Assembly (NCBI RefSeq): GCF_020382885.2
Contig: NC_058496.1
Location: 6,874,501-6,938,500 of the forward strand
DNA from: Scatophagus argus
Taxonomy: Eukaryota; Chordata; Actinopteri; Scatophagidae
Direction of reading: 5' to 3'
Length of the DNA: 64,000 nt
Made by a program: the position numbers and the translations under genes. Numbering within the stretch: position 1 is the stretch's first letter; the number at the start of each line of letters is the position of its first letter. Below the pieces are notes generated by a model that made no database searches, was not told where the DNA came from, and was given only the letters and a program-made list of their open reading frames with translations. Shown here piece after piece: positions 25,938-41,183 of this stretch.

Positions 25938-27885
25938 TCAAGCGCTGCTTTCCAGCAGAGCCTCAAAGTCTGGGGAGCAAACCATTTTGTGTTTGACATT
26001 CCCCAGTACAGCCAAGTCGCCCGTTCTTCCTTCTGTACCAATAGAGACCAGCTCCTGAGAAAACAGGGAGTGAGGATGAAGAAAAAACAGAAATGTTAAG
26101 AGTGCAAATTCTATGATAAGAGACAAACATAGACAGAGAGACTATAATCATACCTGAAGGAAAGAGCATGATGTTCCAAGAGACACATCAAGCGTCACTT
26201 GTCCCAGTATGAGCTGCACACGACCTGACTTCCTCACCAGCATCTTTCCAACAAGACCCTCCCGCAGGTCTTTCAGATTGCAGCTGTTGTCTTCAGTTTG
26301 CTCCTCCTGTTTAATAGCAAAATACTGTTTACATGTATAACCACAATACGGTATATTATTGCATATAGATGACGGTTATGTCTACCTGAGACTCTGTTTT
26401 CAGAAGCACAGACTGTCCGTCCTCTGACTGCACTTCTGTTTTCACCGGTCGGTGCTCTTTGGTGGGAGGCTGTCCGGGCAGCGAGTCGGGCAGCTGCATG
26501 AAGAACAGCTCGTCCCCTTTGCTCAGACTCCACCTATGCAGCAGGTCAGACAGAACTTCAGGCTCAGGGAGAGCAGGAGGCTTGAAAATTGCCTCCGACT
26601 TCTTTATTTCCGTTTCCACTGGCTCCTGTTTAACTGTGGAGCAGATAATGTACGCTTTGAGAGAGCAGTCGATTATTTCCTGCTTTCACAGAGAAAAAAA
26701 TACTCATAAATGCTGGAAACACAAGATGCTGACTTGGAGCTTTCAGTTTAATCCTGTTTCAAAAATATTAATGATTTCATGTTTTTGTGGTGTGAACATT
26801 TCCCAAAAAACAACAAAGCAGGTGGGCTGCATTTACCTTCAACTGCAGCCTCCATGGGTTCAGCGTCTTCCTCCACCTTTTCAATTTTAACAGCAGCGGT
26901 ACTAAATTCCTCCTTGAATCCCCATCCTGACACAGCAAGGGGAAGCTGGACAGGGCAGCTCTTCTGCTCACTCCTCAGGAAGGGGTCGTCTATAAACTGA
27001 AAGAACGCAACAGGAGAGGAAAGTTAAACTCGTGTAGAAACTAATAAAAACTAATGCCTGACAACCAAGGCATTTACATTATCTCTCTCCAGACTGCGCA
27101 GAATCTCTTTGGTCTCCTCCTCAGTCTCTCGCTTCTCCTTTTTAATATTGATGATGGGCGAAGGTCCCACGACTGGAGCATCTCTCTCACTTTCATAGCC
27201 ACCTGCGTACGATGCAGAGTTTCACGTAAAATAACAAAATAAGTCACAGTTATGCTTGTGCGAGAGATTATCCAGCTGAACTCCCACCTTTCTTTTTCAT
27301 CATCATCTCTGCAGGCCCCTGTTCAAAAATAGAGTGGGACTGGATGACCTCCGGGCGACCTCGGCCCCTGCCTCTGTCTCTGGGACCTCGACCTCGATCT
27401 CCATCCTTCCTCTCTCTCCTCTGCCCGCCCTCAACTTTTGCTCTGACAGAGACAAAGTTATTAGTCAAAGTAAAAACCCACTTTCTCTGGCATATTTTTT
27501 TATTATTATTTTTTTAATTTTATTTTTATGAACTTACTCCTCTTTGGCTTTGCGGCCGATAATGTTGGGTGTAAAAGTTTTCTAAAAGAAAAAAAAATAA
27601 ATAAATGAAACAAAATCAGCTTTTCAGATCACAGCGTTGGCTGAGGAACCACTGAGGAGTTGACTGTGCATCGTGCATTTGATCATTTTCAACAGCTCTC
27701 TGAAAACAGTGGGACAGTGGGTGCATTACCTTCTTCACGCCTCCCAGGGTGAGGTCTCTAGATCGCATCGAGGGGAGACGTGCAGGAGAAATGGCGGCTG
27801 AAGGTCGGCGGCCCATCAGGAGTCCTCTGCCGCTCCCTCCAGGGGTCGGTACACGTTGACCACTGGGGTCACCTGAGTCTGCCAT
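25938..27885 (-). CDS. polr3d: RNA polymerase III subunit RPC4
   Basis: RPC4 pairs with POLR3E on the Pol III core and helps initiation, termination and reinitiation at tRNA, 5S and other short genes. Eight coding exons: 27730-27885, 27538-27581, 27288-27442, 27078-27202, 26837-26996, 26386-26633, 26154-26306 and 25938-26054. They total 1158 bp, 385 codons plus stop, with all phases matching; human is 398. The N-terminus has the family block PSMRSRDLTLGGVKK, followed by TFTPNIIGRK. An Arg/Gly-rich stretch comes next (GRGRGRPEVIQSHSIFEQGP), then acidic and Lys-rich linkers (INIKKEKRETEEETK). The C-terminal RPC4 domain is clear (FMQLPDSLPGQPPT, LVRKSGRVQLILG, VKHKMVCSPDFEALL). The start ATG at 27883-27885 follows a clear acceptor, so a leader exon exists upstream. 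Confidence 0.96.
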
Positions 27886-28819
27886 CCTAAACTGGAGACA
27901 TGTGTGAGTGAGCAGTAATATTAAGGCTGGTAAAATAATTGTTGTTATTTTTCACTGAAGTATTTTGGACAAGAGCAATACTATAACAGTTCTACAACTT
28001 TCTGCACTTGTTTAAAATGAACAAATACTTCAGCCTGTATGGTTTTTATCTGTACGTTAATGGTGTTCAGAAACCAAAATGAGCAACCACTTCAGACAGA
28101 AGACATCCTGACTTCTTTTTCAATAGAAAGTAAATAGTGAACATTTTTGCATATAATGAAAAGACACAGATAATGTGGTTAATTTGTTCTCTTTTCTGAG
28201 CAGTTAATAATGCATTGACTCAGTCACTTGTAAAATAGTCATTTTCCTTTTCCTTTCCTTTTCATAATTCCAGGGAATTATTAAAGTTTATCTTTACTGT
28301 TGAGCCTAGATGCCATATTTGAGTAACACACGCGTCTATTATAGAACTATATTATCCTGAAAAGTACTTGCTATTGTCTGATAGGTTTTAATTACCACAG
28401 CACACGATCTTATTACATCATTTCGACAGTACAGAACATATGAGAATTTTGCAAAAATACTGGTACTGATCATTCACAGCGACATTATATCAAGACCTAC
28501 TGGAAAACTGTTATTCTAACAGACAGCAATTGTTCCTAGAAAGGCTCTGGTCAGCAATGCTTGGAGTTCAGTGGCAACTGAACAACTGGCAGCCATTTTA
28601 AGTGACCACAAGGCAAATGACAACTTTAACCTTTTCTGTATGTGGCGACCGACCACGACTCGTCATATTTATTGATATTTCTTCAAAAGCGCAGCAAAAT
28701 ACAAATAAAAATCAGCAACACGTGGCCAAATCAAAACACGAACACAACGATCCAACCGTACCGAACTTTAAGGCTGTAAAGAATAACTTTAGACGCACTC
28801 TGCTTCTCCAGATACTTAC

Positions 28820-28900
28820 GTTATGATTCCCCGGATTTCCTAACTGAATACCGACTCCAAAAGTGCAAAAGAAGAGTCATTACAAGTTGTTTTGCGCTAG
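28820..28900 (-). other. polr3d: Non-coding first exon and promoter of polr3d (inferred)
   Basis: On the minus strand a strong donor (AAC|GTAAGT) falls at 28819/28820, and the only clear acceptor in front of the polr3d start codon is at 27892/27891. The joined leader gives no upstream in-frame start that I noticed. The sequence above the exon (28,880-28,990) is CG-rich and fits a housekeeping promoter. The transcription start is a guess. Confidence 0.55.
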
Positions 28901-28989
28901 TGCTGTTTCTGACACTGCGTGATGGGCGGCGCCATGACACTTCCGCACTGTCATCAGCCTCTGCGTTCACGTGGATCAAGCCTGCGCAC

Positions 28990-30700
28990 AAAGACTCGCA
29001 TAGCCTTAATATAACAGAAGAAATGATCAGCAATAATTTTCATGGTTACCTACCTTATGACCAAGTTTTGTGGACTTTATTACGAGTTCACGATAAACAA
29101 AAATCATAACATGTAGAAAAAACACAACAAATTCTGTGAGCTTTGCGTTTTTTTGTGTCAGCGTACAAAGCATAATTGATTTAGCCTCAGACTGTACAGT
29201 TATTATAATATATATTTGGGGAGGGGGGAAAAGCAAACCCCCTAATATCCACAAATATGTAGAAAATATAAGTTTACCTTCAAATGTATTAGAAAGGAGA
29301 AAACTAAAATGTAATAAGAGGGAATGGAGGCTATATGACAGGAAATAAGTTTTCAAATGTGTTGTTTTTTGTGTTTTTTTTCTCAGGGAGAGCCTCCTGG
29401 CAGACTTGGTTCCCGTCAGTGTTGTCTTAATGGCCACAGCCTTGCAATAAACATCAAGGGAACATTAAGCCATCTGTGAAATTTGTCCGATGGTGCACAC
29501 AGATTCACATGCACATCACACATGCTTACACATCAGTGCAAGTTGTTCTATTACCATCCTGCAAAAAGAAGCTGAAATCAAAAGGAACAAGAAGGAGAAA
29601 TAAAATCCCTGCTCCAGGCTGCTTCTGACTGTTTTTGTGCCTGAGGCCAGACATCCTCTCCAACCTGGTGGAGTCTGGTCTTGCTGATAATGCATGGACC
29701 TTGGGGATGGTCTCCTGATATCCGGAGGGTGAATCCACACAGCTTTTGGAAAAATATGCATAAGCATAAATGAAATACAAGGGATGCTGTCCTTTTTAGG
29801 ACTTCACAATGTAAATGGGTCCAATTCTGCTCTCAGCACACAGCCAGCCCTCAAAATAAAAGACTATTCCCACCTCTGGAGCTGAGAGGGTTATTTGGAT
29901 AGAGGCAGACTGTCATGCCATGACTAATGATGGATGATTGCAGTTTAATTACACTCTGAGGGTATCACTTATCTGTGGCTGGGTAGAAATAAATGAAGCT
30001 TTTCAATATCACACACAGTCTGTGGAATTATGGCAATATATCTTTGTCCAAATATTATGTGTCTGTGAGAAGACTGGACTCTCACTATCCGTTTATCCCT
30101 TTGTTATCTGCTTTTATGCTATGCACATATCCATTGTTTTAGCAGCAGATTATAGCTATTAATCTGGGAAGGGTCTCTTTAATCTCAGAGGAAATTTAAA
30201 TTTAAGTTGTCCCTTAAGGTTAAATGAGCACAAAAATATCCCTTTGAAAATTGAATGCCAGTGGAAATCTGCTTACTCTGGACTTACATAGTGGCATCCC
30301 ACGCCTCCGGATGGGCCGGGGGGAGATGGCCTGTGGGGTTAGTCCATATGGCATAACAGTTGGCACGTGTATATTTTTTGAGGTCTTGGTGGTGCTCTGT
30401 GGTATTTACTGGGGCATCACTCAGCATAATCTCTTTAGCCAGTGAAGCATGAAAAAAAAAAAGCTTTATTTTTTTCCCTCACAGCCTTTGTGTCCATCCT
30501 GTCTCCATATCAGAGAGGTGACATGTATGCAACCAGCTGAGTGCTCAGTCTACATTATAGCATGTGTGGATTTAGTGCCTCGAGGCGGACTTACTGCCCA
30601 GTGACGTGTTGTGTGTGATTGGCTGATGAGAGAGCGATGCTGACGAGGTTGACTCTCTCACTGTGGTCACACTCCAGTTGAAATGTTCCCTTTTTTTTTT
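28990..30700. other. Intergenic region, no gene recognised
   Basis: This lies between the divergent polr3d and phyhip promoters. The open frames in it (for example 29027-29437, minus) resemble no family I know and lack convincing start context. Confidence 0.4.
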
Positions 30701-30778
30701 TTTTGCTTCCTGTAGATTTTTAATTAATTCTGTGCGGCTGTATATATGAGTCAAGTAAACATCATCCCCAGTGCCCAG

Positions 30779-31063
30779 AGCAAAAATGAGACTGGGAGGG
30801 AGGGAGGGAGGGAAGGAGAGAGGTGGTGGTGGGGGTGGTGGGGGGAGGTTAGAGTGTTTGTGTGACACAGAGAGTGAGAGAGAAACAGACGGAGAGAGGG
30901 AGAAAGAGATAGAGAGAGAGAGGAGTCAGTGTGTTCGTTTCACCTCCTAATCAGTTTTCCTGAGGGATCCATCATCAGCTGCAGCAGAGGAGGCAAAAAG
31001 CGGAAGACAGGAGAAATCAGCCTGGGTTTAATCTACTCCCATCAAAAATTCAAGCCTAATACA
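30779..31063 (+). promoter_or_regulatory. phyhip: G/purine-rich block and likely phyhip 5' non-coding exon
   Basis: Bases about 30792-30845 hold (GGGA)n followed by GGTGGT and GGGGG runs. Alternating GA follows to about 30930. The G runs meet the usual pattern for a G-quadruplex. A good donor (ACAA|GTAAGG) at 31063/31064 could end a leader exon for phyhip, whose coding part begins at 33223 right after an acceptor. A TATA-like 'tatatatga' stands at 30740-30748. Exon assignment is inference. Confidence 0.4.
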
Positions 31064-33222
31064 AGTAAGGAATCTTTTTGAATAGATCCTCGTAGTGCTC
31101 AGAGAATAAATTGAATTGGACTCTCAGCGTATGAAGTTGTGGAGATCAAATAACCTTATGTTCTGCTCATGAAGTCAGATGAATACAGCAATTCGGGTGT
31201 TAATGCATGCGTTTGATTTGCATGTTGTTCTGTGTGTTCAGTGACATTTATTGCCAACTTCTGGCATTCATTACATCCCTCCCATGCCATTTCACGTTAG
31301 GCAGTGATTATGTTTCACACAGCAGCCATTCATGTAACGTAATTGATGTTCATTTCTTTAAATTTTTATGCTTGGTTTAATTGTGTAAGGGGGTGCAGCG
31401 CTTAGAACTGTATTAGTCATACAATATCTCTGTAAAACAGCTTGTTTTTTGAACTTCACACAACATGTCGTAGCATTTCATACCGTGTAATGGCCATTTC
31501 ACCCTCTTTAGTTCGAAAAATGTACTGAGGTAATTGTACCTTTTCTTCCTCCCTTGTTCTCCCTGGAAGGAAAATGACTTTGAACCACAGAGTTGCTCTC
31601 TGAGCTTTCCTCCATGTGCATGAATGCAGCAGTTTCTTTCATGGTGCTGTCTCACAGAGAAAACAACATTTCTGTAGTGCAACCGAACAGCCAGATGCAG
31701 GCGCTTCTTATGATTAATAATACCTGTTCTAATCATTAATTAGATCCAGCTGTCATATTTAGAGCAAATAGCTATCAAGTTTTGCAGCAGTTTTGCAGCA
31801 GAGTGGACTGGCTCACATTTTATTTTACAGGCTGATTTCTAAATGAGGGTGATGGTATTTGTGTGAACTGTATTCACATGCATTTGACCCAAAAGTGGAA
31901 CACACAGAGAGACATTGGGCTTTGACTTGTCCTGTGAGAATCTTCCTATTGCCCCAGTTTTTTATCTCTGAAAAGACACCATGGTGAGAAATGAGAACAG
32001 CAGCTGGAAAACAGACGTGTGGAAACACACGTGTGTGTGATGCAACTGCTCTTTCCCTGCGTGCCCTCGTGTGATCGAGCTTCTGCACAAATTTCACAGT
32101 TCACAGGCTTTAACGAGCTGCTGCAGCCTGTCCATCATACTGACTGGAGAACACCTTAACAGACCTCACAGTCAGACAATGACACTACAGCATACAGCAT
32201 CCACGGGATCACACAGACACCAAAATGAGCAAGTAAGCATTGTTTGCACTAAATTGCTATTTTAGGCGCATCTGTGATTTAGCATACGCTCAGTGTGAGA
32301 GTGATTTTAATTGGGGAAAGATGCAACTTGCTGAGAAATAAAGAGAAAATGCTTTTAAGCTGCTGAGTAAGCTACACTAGAGGTGATGAGAGCAATAACA
32401 AATGCAAGATGGATGAAAATTACAAGCAAAAATGCGGAGAAAAAGATGAGCACTAAGTCTCAGGGCAAAAGAAGATGACCACCGTGCACACGCTGCAGAG
32501 ACTTACCATCAGCTTATGAGAGGGAATGTGACAGGTAATCAAACACAAACACAGGGTGACCGTCAGATTGCCCTCAGGGCCGTGTGCAGCAGCCTGGATC
32601 GAACAGCTGATGGGCAACAAAGGAAATATGATCATACATCACCTTCAGCTGATACCTACTTAAACCTCCCTTATTTTTGCCCAAACAACAAAAGTTGCTG
32701 GAAGATTTCCCTTGAGCTGCAAGCGGTTCACTTGCTCAGCTGTTTTTGAAAATGGCATGCACTTCAGCGAGGCGACATGAGTGTTTGAAAAGCCGAATTC
32801 AGTTTAAATTGCTGCTGACAGGTGCAGCCATGTTTTTGTTTGTGACCCCTTCGTTGAGACTTACAGGAGGAAGGCTGCAGACATGTGGTTGCTGGGAGAC
32901 TGCTGTAGGTGGATTATGAAATGCACGGGGGGAAAGCAGAGGCCAGTCACTCAGCTGGGAACGTATCGAGTTGTGTAATGATGGCAAATGTCAGTTAAGG
33001 GTGAGACAAGGGGAGGTAGGAGCAGGGCAGTAAATAAAAACCTGCACACACATCCCCAAATTAAAGGTTAATTTGAAGTATCCGAGGTGTTTCCCAAGTG
33101 TTGTGGGGTCCACTTTACAGCTCTCTGTGATACAGTTTAATCTCTCTCAGCAGATGTTGCCAACGTCCAGCAGATTACTCTGTGGTCTAACTATCCTCTT
33201 TTATCCCTCTGTTTCATTGCAG
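31064..33222 (+). other. Putative phyhip leader intron
   Basis: No coding exon seen. It ends in a good acceptor (tttcattgcag) directly before the phyhip start codon. Confidence 0.45.
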
Positions 33223-36500
<3,278 letters not shown>

Positions 36501-37787
36501 AGGAGATGCTCATGTAGGGCAGAGCTGGGGCTATGTGAGCCTGCAGAACTGATGGACACAGCGTGCAGGGCAGAACACAGTGGAAACAGCCCACCTCTCG
36601 GGTGCATGCATGCTGCTGTCCCTCTTCCCTCCTGCCTGGACTAGAATAGTGAGTATTAAATAGAAGACTTATAATGTGTATTACAGAACTTCATCATGAT
36701 CACAGCTGGATTTTCAGTAAACATCCATCTATGACTGCTAAGTGAAGACATGATAGGCTTTAGAAGAAAATCCCTGCTCCTTATTTGTTGAGAGACATCT
36801 CTGTGGCATTTTCTGGACATCTTTCTCAGAACTTATTTATTATTATTATTTATTTATTTTTTGCTTGATGTGGTTTTTGATATGCTGGACTACTAGTTAG
36901 ACAAGATTTCTTTTAAAGAAAATCTGTGTTTGATACATCCTGAAAGTGCAAATGCTAGAAACAAGTCTCTTAAGTCAGTGGTCTTAAACATTATGGAGAT
37001 CATAACAAATATTTTGCTATTTCTGCTTCTTGCAATGCTCTCTTTATGAAGTCACAGACAGATATTCTTTGTCTTTAAAAAAAAAAAAAAAAGACTTCTG
37101 ATTGCCAAATGTCTAATATTAGTGTTGCATTGTAGCTTTAACTACTTTTCAGCATCCCTGCCAAAAACTGAATTCTTCTTGAAAAGGTAACTGTAGAGCT
37201 ATGATTATGAAGGTCATTGTAGTCCATAATTACACACACTGTCTAAATGTTGCATGACAGACTCAGAAAAATATGGTGCAATGTGACATTGAAATCAGTG
37301 GCACTCAGCGTGTTGGAGGTTTTAGGAGGAAGGTAATGGGGAAGATGGTATCACAAAGTTCCCTGCAATCACACTGTGACAGCGAACCCCAGCTCTGTAA
37401 ATAGGGCCGAGCTAAAATTAGCTTCTCTCTTGCTATGGGGCTTCTGTTTGTCCCTGCCCAGTAATCTCTGACCTATATGGGAATTCCAGAAACGCCAAAA
37501 GTGAAAGGGATCCCCTTTCTGGTGCTCAACAGTAAGACATGCACTGGTGGCCAAAATGTTGGACATGACAAGAAAGATGTTTGATGCTGAATGTGAAAGA
37601 AAACTGGAAAAGAAGCCTGAATGCTGTTTTAAAAACTTTTTTATACAAATCAGTCTAAGCATTTGTGAAAATAAAAGTATAAATTCAAAGAGAAAACGAT
37701 GCAAATGTAATAAAACATATCAGGCTCATCGTCAGGACTGACGTATTATGTATGACAGAAATAGGGATCATTTCTGAGTTGAGTAAG
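36501..37787. other. Shared 3' UTR space of convergent phyhip and PPP1R3C-like genes
   Basis: Only about 1.29 kb separates the two stop codons. Plus-strand AATAAA signals at 37670 and 37709 would carry the phyhip 3' UTR almost to the other gene's stop. Minus-strand AATAAA runs occur at about 36836-36860. The two 3' UTRs may overlap. Confidence 0.45.
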
Positions 37788-38883
37788 TCATGCCCTTTCA
37801 CTCAGATTCTTCCCGCGACAGAGATGTGAGCTCACACTCACAGCAATGCTGTAATTCTGTCCGTTGTTGTTATCCCAGAAGGGCTCGCTGTGGCCACCTG
37901 GTAAATAAGCTAAACAGAATTCTATCTTCCTTTTGGCATCTAGCACTTTAGGAATAGCAATGTCGAATTCAAATATGTCTGTCTGAGGTCCACCGAAGCG
38001 TTTCTGCAGGTACGTACAAGGCACATCCCTGTAGCTCTGCCAAGAGTCAAAGGTGATGCGTACTCGCACATCCTTCTGGAAACTGATGTTCCTAACTCGG
38101 GCGATGCCTCGGAGAGCCTGGTCATTAACATTGCAGTTCTCCAGGATAACCATGCTCTTTGCCAGCTTGGCACGGAAGGCCTGGAAATCTGCAGAGGGCT
38201 GAGGGAAGCCCAGTTTGAGCCGAGTTCCTGGGCAGCAGGTGCTGACGGTGCAGCTGTAGCCATCCTCTGTCATGCTTCCCAAACTCTGCAGGGAAGGCAG
38301 GAGGTCGAGGTCAGACTGGTCCTCTTCATCAGAAAACACTCGCACAGCTGTTAGAGGAAATCCCTGTGAGTCAGCAAAAACCACCCGTTTGTTCTTGATT
38401 GGGATCAAAACTTCATCATCATCCAAGTCATCCAAGAAAAATGGTACAGGGAGGCTAAGATAGGCTTGGCTCAAGACGTCAGGGGGAAGCTGATCTGAAA
38501 CTGGAGGACGGATGCAGGGGCGCTGGGGCTTTAGGATGGGAACCCAAACATGAGGACACAGTTGTTTACGTTGGTTCAAGCACAGCCTGACAGCAATCTC
38601 AGCAAGTCCAGCTGACTGGGCCGTCGACCTGAGGCCAACCACCGGCAGGACACTTGTAAGAGATGAATATTGATTTCAATAAAGGCTGCTGCCCTACAAG
38701 ACACTCTAACTGTGCAGTTATTGGGTTGTGAGATGCATTAGTAAAGAATGCATCACAGGATTAAGGCAACATGATACCAAAAATGAGACAATAACCACAA
38801 TTCAAATTGAAGGAGCGATGCAGTAATGCACTCAACAGGAGCAGGATCACCACACACTTAAGTGCTTACGTTGTAGTGGACAT
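37788..38883 (-). CDS. Protein phosphatase 1 glycogen-targeting subunit, PPP1R3C-like (short form)
   Basis: Such subunits bring PP1 to glycogen, where it activates glycogen synthase and restrains phosphorylase. Two coding exons: 38870-38883 (ATG at 38881-38883, MSTT) and 37788-38652, together 879 bp, 292 codons plus stop. The PP1-binding RVxF motif is KRVVF at residues 93-97. A CBM21 glycogen-binding domain spans about 156-277, with ENCNV, VRNISFQKDVRVRITFDSW, IEFCLAYL and WDNNNGQNY (264-272). The closest match in my memory is PPP1R3C, including an AxRLCL block near residues 25-30. The protein stops soon after CBM21 and lacks the C-terminal tail of mammalian PPP1R3C, so it may be a fish-specific paralogue. 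The first ORF-like methionine of the large exon is only a GTG; splicing to the ATG at 38883 restores phase. Confidence 0.88.
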
Positions 38884-39165
38884 CTCTTTACAGACAGTCT
38901 GGTGTTTAATGATGGGAATATTATCCTCAGTGTTTGGTTGGAGTTCTAGAAAATAGAGAAATTGTATGTTAGACAGTAACTTATGGTATTATGATGATTT
39001 AGATAGACACTTTATTGATCCAGAGAGAAATTTTGACAGCAAAATCGATCGTTGTTGTCATAAAGTATAAAGCTCTGCGCAGTTATAATCTCATTAAAAA
39101 AAGAAGTTTAAATCTTACTTACAAACTCCCACGAGCAGCAAGTTGCTGTGTCGTCTCAGTCATCC
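38884..39165 (-). other. 5' UTR exons of the PPP1R3C-like short transcript
   Basis: The start-codon exon has an acceptor at 38946 (tttctag). Upstream, a leader exon at about 39123-39165 ends in a strong donor (TTT|GTAAGT). The leader starts the expected distance downstream of a TATA box, so it is the likely first exon. Confidence 0.6.
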
Positions 39166-39194
39166 CTTCGCCTGCAGAGCAAGCTGCACGATCC

Positions 39195-39202
39195 TATTTA
39201 TA
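39195..39202 (-). promoter_or_regulatory. TATA box of the PPP1R3C-like gene
   Basis: The minus strand reads ggTATAAATAgg, an ideal TATA box. It lies about 30 bp before a leader exon that ends in a consensus donor. A TATA promoter suits a tissue-specific or inducible glycogen regulator, unlike the CpG promoters of its neighbours. Confidence 0.7.
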
Positions 39203-39385
39203 CCACCTCAGTTAAGATGTCATGTTGCTCACCCCACCCTCTCTACTCTCCTAACCAATCAGCCAAGTCTTGTGGATTTTTCACTTTTTTTAAAAAAATA
39301 ATTAGCTTGTGTGCCATTTCTATTCAGTTTAATTCTGTATTTGTCTGTCAGGTACAAAAAAAAAAGAAAAAAGTTGTGTCTGTAC

Positions 39386-40389
39386 CCTCAGGATTGTATT
39401 GTCCAGTGTTGATGTGGCTGTTAGGAACATGCAGGTAATTCCACTCTGCATTGTGGAAACTATTCCAGTCATCCCACACCCTATCCTCAGACTGGTCAAT
39501 GGACACAGATCCAACTGAGGCCTGGATCCAAGTCCTCTGCTGGCTGGCTCCTGTCCCAAAGCGGGATGGCTGCCCCACAGTGTGACGCTGAGGAGGGCCA
39601 GATTACAAACGACTCCCAGCATGTTGAGGAAGCTATTCAAGAATCAGTCTACGTGCATGTGTACATACGGAGTTACATGAGAGAATTACTGAGATGTTTT
39701 GACGACTGAGGTGCTCACATCCTGTATGCAGCGAGTTATTTTTGACATTGCACGTCCGGCGTACTGAGGTAAAACAATGACGTCAATAAAATTACTTTCG
39801 TAACCATTTGATCACTTACGGCATTTTGATTCTTCTCAAACGTTCTCATTTTTCAACATCTTAATATGAATTGCTCCTCTTCTCCAGACCACATGGAGAT
39901 ATAGGACTCCATAGTAACTTAGTCAAAAGTGCAGTTTTCAAGACAACAGTCAGCTGGTTTAGCTTTGTTCACAATCCCCCAGTATCTTATTAGTTCCAAT
40001 TATTGGATAATTTGTGAGGGCAAATATTAAGCGCTGATTGCTTACTTGCATAACAATGATATTACAAAAAAATTATATCTCAATAGATGACTATGCCCTA
40101 CAGATCATCTAAGGGTAAAACTAAAAATAAACTCAAAAGAAACTGTATTTCTGATTTTGGGGTGAACTGTCCCTTAAAACTAATGAGGTAGGCTAGTGTT
40201 GAATGACATAATTCTGGATTTTGTAGCCAAGGTGAAGAGATGCACAGAAGTTAACTGAACATTAACAGGATTTCTATTATTTTTAATTAAAGTAAAACAT
40301 ATTAATTAAGGTGTGAAACATCACTAAAATACAGAAACCGAAAGAAACGCACAGGCACACTGACTCACGCACCTTGGGATGGTAAACAT
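39386..40389 (-). CDS. Candidate upstream coding exons of the PPP1R3C-like gene (long form)
   Basis: Exon A, 40369-40389, is ATG plus six codons (MFTIPRC) ending at a strong donor, GTGAGT. Exon B, 39386-39587, starts after a good acceptor (ccctcctcag), is open for 67 codons plus one base, and ends at a weak donor (GTACAG). From there the 38870-38945 exon continues in the same frame, with no stop, into the MSTT start. All three junction phases agree, giving 387 codons. The added segment is hydrophilic, with an acidic/aromatic patch (SEDRVWDDWNSFHNAEWNY). I recognise no domain. Alternatively exon B could belong to another gene or be chance. Confidence 0.45.
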
Positions 40390-41183
40390 TTTGAAAGTGA
40401 TCAGAGTCAACTGATGCATCTGTTTACTGAGCCGCAGAGGAAAAAGGCCAATAAATGTGAGTCATCTGGATAAAGTAACTAGATTTGTATTTACAAGCCT
40501 CACATACACCAACACACCAGAATACATTATACAATTATGTAACCAAACTTATGCTGTGACATGATTAAAAAGATCCAAAAATAATGTTGCAGCACTGCAA
40601 AAGCTGCTTTGGTGAACAGGGTTCATTCGTCAGCAGGCACTTCTCACAATACCAGTAATGACTTGCACACATGCTGCCACAAACATCTGTGTTTGCGTCC
40701 CACAAATTGGTCCTTCATCCTGACAACAGTGAGACAGATGGGTGCATTTCCAGATGTGATCTCTGCAGGTTGATGTTCCTCATTACCGCAATATTACAAA
40801 TAAAGCGTCGCTCATTTTCTGACCGCCAGAAGCCAATCGCATCCACACCAACAGACGTAGCTGTAACATACAAATGATTGTGTTAACCATGTTGAAATGT
40901 TAAATGCAGTGAAATGCCAAGTCTGCTTTATTATAAACGTAATGTGGTTCTTGAAAGGTACACGTTTCCTTCCATAATCTGTGACCAGGAAACAAAGAAC
41001 ACGGCACAAAAAAAAACAAAAAGAGTGAGAGCTAAAAATAAAACCAGATGTCACTGCAAAGCAGTTGCTTATGTAAGATCTGCAGAAACAAATTATCAGA
41101 TGTCTGTACAAGAGTGTGTGAGGGCTGTACTGAGTTAATGTGTAAGATGACACGGTCAAACTCACTTTTACGTACCTTCACAT
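40390..41183. other. Spacer and likely gins4 3' UTR
   Basis: No further exon seen. A minus-strand AATAAA at 40927-40932 is the likely gins4 polyadenylation signal, about 250 bp past its stop. Confidence 0.5.

Noticed and set aside
29027-29437. 136-codon minus-strand open frame
   Set aside because: Biased, Phe/Leu-rich composition over T-rich DNA, no recognised motif.
39329-39640. 103-codon frame starting MNSFLNMLGVV, signal-peptide-like
   Set aside because: It overlaps the candidate 202-bp exon in another frame. Its phase does not fit the next exon, and an acceptor lies inside it. A secreted peptide gene is not supported.
40373-40389. Alternative shorter first exon ending at AAG|GTGCGT
   Set aside because: It would leave phase 2, which reads exon B in the wrong frame; the GTGAGT donor four bases on gives phase 0 and is closer to consensus.
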